From Flavobacteriaceae bacterium (GTDB lineage Bacteria; Bacteroidota; Bacteroidia; Flavobacteriales; Flavobacteriaceae), in contig JAUXCI010000101.1 in NCBI GenBank assembly GCA_030618945.1, forward strand, positions 1 through 8,500: a stretch of DNA of 8,500 nt, read 5' to 3'. Below, piece after piece: positions 5,395-8,500 of the stretch. Positions within the stretch are counted from its first letter, which is position 1. Each line of letters starts with the position of its first letter. The translations under genes and the position numbers were made by a program. Under the pieces are notes generated by a model. That model was not told the origin of the DNA. It saw only the letters and a program-made list of their open reading frames with translations, and made no database searches.

Positions 5395-6372
5395 TTATAT
5401 CAGATAGAAGAAAGTGAATACAAATACCCACACAAGGTCAACGAAATGCCAGTATAATCCAACTTTCTCAACCATTTCATAATGACCTCTGCGTTCATAG
5501 GTTCCTATTATAACATTAAAAAATATGATGATATTAATAAGGATACCTGATAAAACGTGAAATCCATGAAACCCTGTGATAAAGAAGAAAAAATCAGCAA
5601 AAAGAGTTTTTCCATACTCATTTTCTTTAAGATTTGCCCCTATGACAACTTTATTTGCCTTATCTAAATATTTATTGGCTTCTTCTCTTGAAACAATTGT
5701 TTTTTCCTTTGTATCTAGGTTGATTAACTCAGTTCTCATGGCTATATCAGGACTATTTGCGAACCCTTCTTTTACCTGTTCGAGTGAAATAGCTGGTAAA
5801 GCCGACTCAGAAACAAACCAGATTCCATTGCTTTTGGTTTGCTGCACTCTTTCACCATGATCCTTCGCTGCAAAACTTTCAAGCGATACCTGATGCCCTG
5901 TTCCATCAACAAACTGTACTATTTTTCCGTCTTCTAATTGCACAGCGCCATAACTTCCTCCAATAAATGTTTTCCATTCCCAGGCTTGAGACCCAAGGAA
6001 AATCAGACCTCCAATGATGGTAAGCCCCATATAGACAATCACTTTGCCTTTTTGCATCTGCTTACCCGCGTCAACTGCAAGCACCATTGTTACAGAAGAA
6101 AAGATCAAAACAAAGGTCATAAACGCCACATAATACATCGGATAATCACCATGTATAAACGGGATATGAGTAAATACCTGATCAGCAATTGGCCAAGAAT
6201 CAAGGAATCTATAACGTATAAACCCATACGCTCCTAAAAATCCTGAAAAAGTAAGGGCATCAGACATGATAAAAAACCACATCATCATTTTGCCATAGCT
6301 AGCACCGAAAGGTTGGCTTCCTCCACCGCCCCAGGCTCCTCCTTTAGGGGAATCAGCAACAATTGCCTCCAT
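5395..6372 (-). CDS. ctaE: Cytochrome c oxidase subunit III, long form with periplasmic insertion
   Basis: This 325-residue protein is a heme-copper oxidase subunit III. The N-terminal part has a glycine-rich tail (GGAWGGGGSQPFGASYGK) and helices at about 29-53, 77-100 and 110-128, ending in QAWEWKTF with the conserved Glu132. The C-terminal part has DFFFFITGFHGFHVLSG (260-276) and YWHFVDLVWVFVF (307-319), both family hallmarks. Between them, about residues 140-252 form a polar insertion of some 110 residues with no hydrophobic helix. It lies between what are adjacent helices in ordinary subunit III and so probably forms an extra-membrane loop or small domain. Subunit III binds no metal; it stabilises subunit I and supports proton uptake. 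A similar insertion occurs, as I recall, in other Bacteroidetes oxidases. The ATG start opens with MEAIVAD and fits the family. Confidence 0.93.
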   Translation of the reverse strand: MEAIVADSPKGGAWGGGGSQPFGASYGKMMMWFFIMSDALTFSGFLGAYGFIRYRFLDSWPIADQVFTHIPFIHGDYPMYYVAFMTFVLIFSSVTMVLAVDAGKQMQKGKVIVYMGLTIIGGLIFLGSQAWEWKTFIGGSYGAVQLEDGKIVQFVDGTGHQVSLESFAAKDHGERVQQTKSNGIWFVSESALPAISLEQVKEGFANSPDIAMRTELINLDTKEKTIVSREEANKYLDKANKVVIGANLKENEYGKTLFADFFFFITGFHGFHVLSGILINIIIFFNVIIGTYERRGHYEMVEKVGLYWHFVDLVWVFVFTFFYLI

Positions 6373-6494
6373 ATAAAAAATTTATTAATTGATCTTAATT
6401 ACAAACTAAAGCTGACTTTTGTCATGTTTTAGCTAGAGCAGCAAAAATATAAAAATATTTGATAAATAGAATCAATAAGCCAAAAATCTTGGTG
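6373..6494 (-). promoter_or_regulatory. Gap before long subunit III with a TAnnTTTG box
   Basis: The 122-base gap between the two subunit III genes is the longest inside the oxidase series. On the minus strand TATTTTTG (plus 6442-6449) matches the -7 consensus TAnnTTTG. A TTG lies 23 bases upstream, longer than the usual spacing of about 19. It could give the long subunit III and subunit IV genes their own promoter with a leader of roughly 60 bases. The spacing makes this tentative. Confidence 0.4.
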
Positions 6495-7055
6495 TTAGCC
6501 AATAAAATAGAAAAAGAGAAACAAATAAATCCAAAGTGCATCCACAAAATGCCAAAATATAGCACCCAATGAGAATCCAAGATGATCAGTTATAGTGTAT
6601 TTCTTGGTTACATTCCCATACAACACCTTAAACAATACAATTATACCTGCAAAAATATGAAGCAGATGAGCTCCGGTTATTACATATAAAAAAGAAGAAG
6701 CGACGTTACTTTGGACTCCGGTAGTATACAATCCAGCTTCAATCAATTGATTAAACCCATTGAACTGATAAAAAATAAAGCTTAATCCCAGAACTAAGGT
6801 CAATACCAATAATAAAGTAGTTTTAGAATTATCTCCGGCCAAAAGTGTTTTTTTCGCCAAATAAAAACAAATACTGCTCAACAATATAAGTATGGTACTG
6901 ATGTAAAATGCACTGGGCAGTTCGAAACTCACCCAATCTTCTCTCCCCTTACTTACCACATAAGCACTGGTAAGACCAGCAAACATCATGGTCATACTTA
7001 TCATTGAAATCCACAACATTTGTTTAAACGTCTTTTCCTTTGTTTTTTGTTCCAT
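6495..7055 (-). CDS. Heme-copper oxidase subunit III, short paralogue
   Basis: The protein has 186 residues and five membrane helices (about 12-35, 48-68, 79-98, 118-144 and 160-184). It carries subunit III hallmarks: TMMFAGLTSAYVV (22-34) near the start, VITGAHLLHIFAGI (125-138) matching the FITGFHGFHVLSG region of the long form, and IFWHFVDALWIYLFLFFYF at the end. It lacks the long polar insertion of its neighbour. Its QFNGFNQLIEAG (97-108) aligns with QAWEWKTFIGGS of the long form, so the conserved Glu of subunit III is replaced by Gly100. The gene begins 6 bases after the cyoE stop and must be co-transcribed with it. Tandem short and long subunit III genes are usual in Flavobacteriia. Both probably pack against the same subunit I, but their division of labour is not known from sequence. 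Confidence 0.92.
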   Translation of the reverse strand: MEQKTKEKTFKQMLWISMISMTMMFAGLTSAYVVSKGREDWVSFELPSAFYISTILILLSSICFYLAKKTLLAGDNSKTTLLLVLTLVLGLSFIFYQFNGFNQLIEAGLYTTGVQSNVASSFLYVITGAHLLHIFAGIIVLFKVLYGNVTKKYTITDHLGFSLGAIFWHFVDALWIYLFLFFYFIG

Positions 7056-7061
7056 GTTTGA

Positions 7062-7946
7062 TTAGTGTAGAAATTTATCAATTACAAAAATAATCTGAAT
7101 CAAAGTTATGTATAAAACGCTTGATAACATTAGTTTTCTTGCCATCTTATTTGATTGTTCTCGATGCAATTTAACACCGTAATAAAGCATCACCAGTCCA
7201 AGTATAAATATGATGGCCGCCGAACCCGGCAACAAATATAATTCCCCGGTATACCTGAACAAGGGAAAGATAGAAACGATTAGCATAAACACTGTATATA
7301 TGATGATCAGTTTTGATGCCTTTTTATTTTTCTCTCCTGTAGGCATTAAATTAAATCCTGCCTTTTTATATTCCTCAAACTGTAACCAGCCTATAGCCCA
7401 AAAATGAGGGAATTGCCAAAAAAACTGAATCATAAATAACATCCCTGGTTCAATTCCAAATTCACCTGTTGCAGCAACCCATCCTAACATAAATGGGATG
7501 GCTCCGGGAATCGCACCTACAAAAACAGACAAGGGCGTAACGGGCTTTAAAGGCGTGTAGACGCTGGTATATAGAAAGATCGAAATAGCGCCAAAAATAG
7601 CCGTTCGTTCATTAATGTTATATAAAATAACCAGGCCAATAATGGTTAGAGAAACCGCAATAATCATTGCCGTATTCACTGACATCCTTCCTGCCGGAAT
7701 CGGCCTGTCCATAGTTCTTTTCATCAAGGCATCAGGCCCTCTTTCGATGATCTGATTAAATGCATTTGAAGCGCCAACCATACAATAACCTCCAATGGCT
7801 AGAAAAAATACAATCTTGAAATCTATTGTGTCAACAGCAAGAAGATATCCGGCTACTGAAGAAAAAACAACGCTCAATGACAAACCAAACTTGGTTAGTT
7901 GCTTAAGGTCGTCTAGAAGGCTATGTTTTTTTAGAGCTAATTCCAA
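7062..7946 (-). CDS. cyoE: Protoheme IX farnesyltransferase (heme O synthase)
   Basis: CyoE/CtaB transfers a farnesyl group from farnesyl diphosphate to heme B, giving heme O, in the cytoplasmic membrane. Heme O is the precursor of heme A for aa3-type oxidases. The 294-residue protein has the UbiA-family layout of about nine helices. The first aspartate-rich region reads NQIIERGPDALMKRT (64-78), with Glu68 and Asp72 standing for the usual DxxxD and RP following. TPLSVFVGAIPGAIPFMLGW (137-156) and QFFWQFPHFWAIGW (174-187) are both strong family signatures. The gene starts with TTG (7944-7946): no in-frame ATG lies before residue 56, an in-frame stop sits about 20 bases further up, and the TTG start keeps the normal KQLTKFGLSLSVVFSSVAGY opening. 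It heads the oxidase gene series and has a promoter about 30 bases upstream. Confidence 0.94.
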   Translation of the reverse strand: MELALKKHSLLDDLKQLTKFGLSLSVVFSSVAGYLLAVDTIDFKIVFFLAIGGYCMVGASNAFNQIIERGPDALMKRTMDRPIPAGRMSVNTAMIIAVSLTIIGLVILYNINERTAIFGAISIFLYTSVYTPLKPVTPLSVFVGAIPGAIPFMLGWVAATGEFGIEPGMLFMIQFFWQFPHFWAIGWLQFEEYKKAGFNLMPTGEKNKKASKLIIIYTVFMLIVSIFPLFRYTGELYLLPGSAAIIFILGLVMLYYGVKLHREQSNKMARKLMLSSVLYITLIQIIFVIDKFLH

Positions 7947-7976
7947 GTTTATAAATGCCTGTTTTTAAAATCGCTG

Positions 7977-8011
7977 CAAATATATCTATTAATTGAGATT
8001 AACCACACAAA
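7977..8011 (-). promoter_or_regulatory. Bacteroidetes-type promoter for the cyoE-oxidase operon
   Basis: On the minus strand TATATTTG (plus 7977-7984) is a perfect TAnnTTTG -7 box. Nineteen bases upstream is TGTG (3 of 4 to TTTG), with a full TTTG four bases further out (8008-8011). Transcription would begin near 7970, giving a leader of about 25 bases before the TTG start of cyoE. Confidence 0.6.
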
Positions 8012-8039
8012 AAAATACTAAAAAATATGACTAAAAAGC

Positions 8040-8069
8040 TTTGCGATTTATTAAAATATATTAAATTTG
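8040..8069 (+). promoter_or_regulatory. Bacteroidetes-type promoter for the tRNA-Gly/tRNA-Leu unit
   Basis: TTTG at 8040-8043 and TAAATTTG at 8062-8069 are separated by 18 bases and match the -33/-7 consensus TTTG and TAnnTTTG exactly. The expected start is near 8075, about 58 bases before the mature tRNA-Gly. The promoter is divergent from the cyoE promoter, with about 28 bases between the two -33 boxes. Confidence 0.7.
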
Positions 8070-8094
8070 CGCCTGCTTACTGAAAGGCTAGCTG

Positions 8095-8110
8095 GCAATT
8101 TAAAAATTGC
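8095..8110 (+). other. Hairpin in the 5' leader of the tRNA transcript
   Basis: GCAATTT and AAATTGC form a perfect 7-bp stem around an AA loop, 22 bases before tRNA-Gly. The real loop would be slightly larger as the end pairs open. It lies in the leader removed during tRNA maturation and may guide processing. It has only a broken U tract (TTCTTTTT), so it is not a strong terminator. Confidence 0.35.
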
Positions 8111-8132
8111 ACGTTCTTTTTACTAAACTTAT

Positions 8133-8204
8133 GCGAAAGTAGCTCAGTGGTAGAGCATCACCTTGCCAAGGTGGGGGTCGCGGGTTCAAATCCCGTCTTT
8201 CGCT
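8133..8204 (+). tRNA. tRNA-Gly (anticodon GCC)
   Basis: A complete cloverleaf of 72 bases: acceptor GCGAAAG/CTTTCGC (8133-8139 with 8197-8203), D arm GCTC...GAGC, anticodon stem TCACC/GGTGG around TTGCCAA with anticodon GCC at 8165-8167, and T arm GCGGG-TTCAAAT-CCCGT. The discriminator base is T at 8204 and CCA is not encoded. It reads GGC and GGU glycine codons. It is first in a two-tRNA transcript, and its last 23 bases (plus one flanking base) recur 126 bases downstream. Confidence 0.97.
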
Positions 8205-8235
8205 CAGAGTATGGAAGTGATATTTGTGAATTTAA

Positions 8236-8250
8236 TTCATCTTAGATGAA
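8236..8250. repeat. 15-bp AT-rich inverted repeat in the tRNA spacer
   Basis: TTCATC and GATGAA flank TTA between the two tRNA genes. It is a perfect short palindrome upstream of the larger GC-rich one. No T tract follows, so it is not a terminator. Its role is unknown. Confidence 0.4.
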
Positions 8251-8268
8251 GATAGCGACCCTGTCGCG

Positions 8269-8308
8269 CCTGCCTGACGGCAGTCAGGCCTGTCTGCCGA
8301 CAGGCAGG
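8269..8308. repeat. 40-bp nested GC-rich palindrome (REP-like element)
   Basis: The two 20-base halves are inverted copies of each other at 18 of 20 positions, centred on GGCC at 8287-8290. Each half is itself a hairpin: GCCTGAC-GGCA-GTCAGGC (8272-8289) and GCCTGTC-TGCC-GACAGGC (8288-8305), whose loops GGCA and TGCC are complementary. The GC content is far above the surrounding sequence. Such short GC-rich palindromes recur in many flavobacterial genomes (recalled, not tested). It sits in the transcribed spacer between two tRNA genes, exactly at the edge of the repeated tRNA-Gly tail. Confidence 0.75.
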
Positions 8309-8361
8309 GGTTCAAATCCCGTCTTTCGCTCCATTTCAATATATACCAGGAAACTAATCAT

Positions 8362-8447
8362 GCTCGGATGGTGGAATTGGTAGACACGCTGGACTTAAAA
8401 TCCAGTGGCCAGTGATGGCCGTGTGGGTTCAAGTCCCGCTCCGAGTA
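8362..8447 (+). tRNA. tRNA-Leu (anticodon TAA)
   Basis: An 86-base class II tRNA: acceptor GCTCGGA/TCCGAGT (with a terminal G-U pair), D arm with GGTAGACACGC, anticodon stem CTGGA/TCCAG around CTTAAAA with anticodon TAA at 8396-8398, a long variable arm TGGCC...GGCC, and T arm GTGGG-TTCAAGT-CCCGC. The discriminator is A at 8447, as expected for leucine, and CCA is not encoded. It reads UUA (and UUG by wobble). It is the second gene of the tRNA transcript and is followed by a terminator. Confidence 0.96.
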
Positions 8448-8453
8448 CAGAGA

Positions 8454-8492
8454 AAAACCTTAACAATCTATTTATTAGAAAGTTAAGGTTTT
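8454..8492 (+). terminator. Hairpin terminator after tRNA-Leu
   Basis: A perfect 11-bp stem (AAAACCTTAAC, 8454-8464; GTTAAGGTTTT, 8482-8492) with a 17-base loop lies 6 bases after the tRNA. It ends in TTTTCTT, and its A-rich left arm would provide Ts in the opposite direction, so it may act on both strands. This AT-rich style is common in Bacteroidetes. Confidence 0.7.
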
Positions 8493-8500
8493 CTTGCTTC

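Larger units (their letters stand above)
8182..8331 (+). repeat. 24-bp direct repeat of the tRNA-Gly 3' end (8182-8205 and 8308-8331)
   Basis: The T-loop-to-3'-end part of tRNA-Gly, from GGGTTCAAATCCCG through the acceptor strand CTTTCGC plus TC, is repeated without a mismatch at 8308-8331. The second copy lacks the acceptor 5' strand, D arm and anticodon arm, so it is not a working tRNA. The geometry resembles an attachment-site duplication left by an element that integrated at a tRNA 3' end, but only 102 bases separate the copies and they hold no gene. A partial tRNA duplication with a palindromic insert is the alternative. Confidence 0.8.

Noticed and set aside
5381..5431. A 17-residue N-terminal extension of the subunit IV frame into the subunit III gene
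   Set aside because: MGICIHFLLSDIKIKYN has no family resemblance and overlaps the end of the upstream gene; the MSHAKSHTALIWK start gives the normal length.
5576..6237. Two plus-strand open frames opposite subunit III
   Set aside because: They are antisense shadows of a strongly recognisable membrane protein, show no family motifs, and have no promoter or conserved start.
8308..8331. A second functional tRNA-Gly
   Set aside because: Only the 3' part is present; no acceptor 5' strand, D arm or anticodon arm can be found upstream in the required spacing, and a GC-rich palindrome occupies their place.

Overview
The window looks like chromosomal core sequence from a marine-type member of the Bacteroidetes, most likely Flavobacteriaceae. 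The evidence is low GC content, promoter-like boxes of the Bacteroidetes form TTTG/TAnnTTTG, hardly any Shine-Dalgarno sites, and a duplicated cytochrome oxidase subunit III gene next to an SCO protein and a DUF420 protein. There are no insertion sequences, CRISPR arrays, phage genes or intact mobile elements.

Left end (1-559, plus strand): the C-terminal tail of a YyaL/DUF255-type thioredoxin-domain protein is followed 16 bases later by a small DUF1304 membrane protein. This pair converges on a long minus-strand series of ten genes that fills 606-7946.

Read in its direction of transcription (right to left), that series is: cyoE (heme O synthase); a short and then a long heme-copper oxidase subunit III; oxidase subunit IV; a hairpin terminator; a membrane-anchored SCO-like protein without copper ligands; a true SCO copper chaperone; a DUF420 four-helix membrane protein; a 72-residue secreted/membrane CxxC protein; a TolC-family outer-membrane protein; and tsaB (tRNA t6A synthesis). 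The first eight form a cytochrome oxidase structural and assembly cluster: heme O supply, small subunits, copper delivery, and probable accessory factors. Oxidase subunits I and II are not in the window and must be encoded elsewhere.

Right end (7947-8500, plus strand): a short intergenic region carries back-to-back promoters, one for cyoE on the minus strand and one for a tRNA unit on the plus strand. The tRNA unit holds tRNA-Gly(GCC), a spacer, tRNA-Leu(UAA) and an 11-bp-stem terminator. The spacer is unusual: it repeats the last 24 bases of the tRNA-Gly gene behind a 40-bp nested palindrome.

Most of the region is ordinary housekeeping sequence. The points most worth a second look are the SCO-like protein with lost metal ligands beside an intact SCO, the small CxxC membrane protein, the terminator inside the oxidase gene series, and the tRNA-tail/palindrome spacer.
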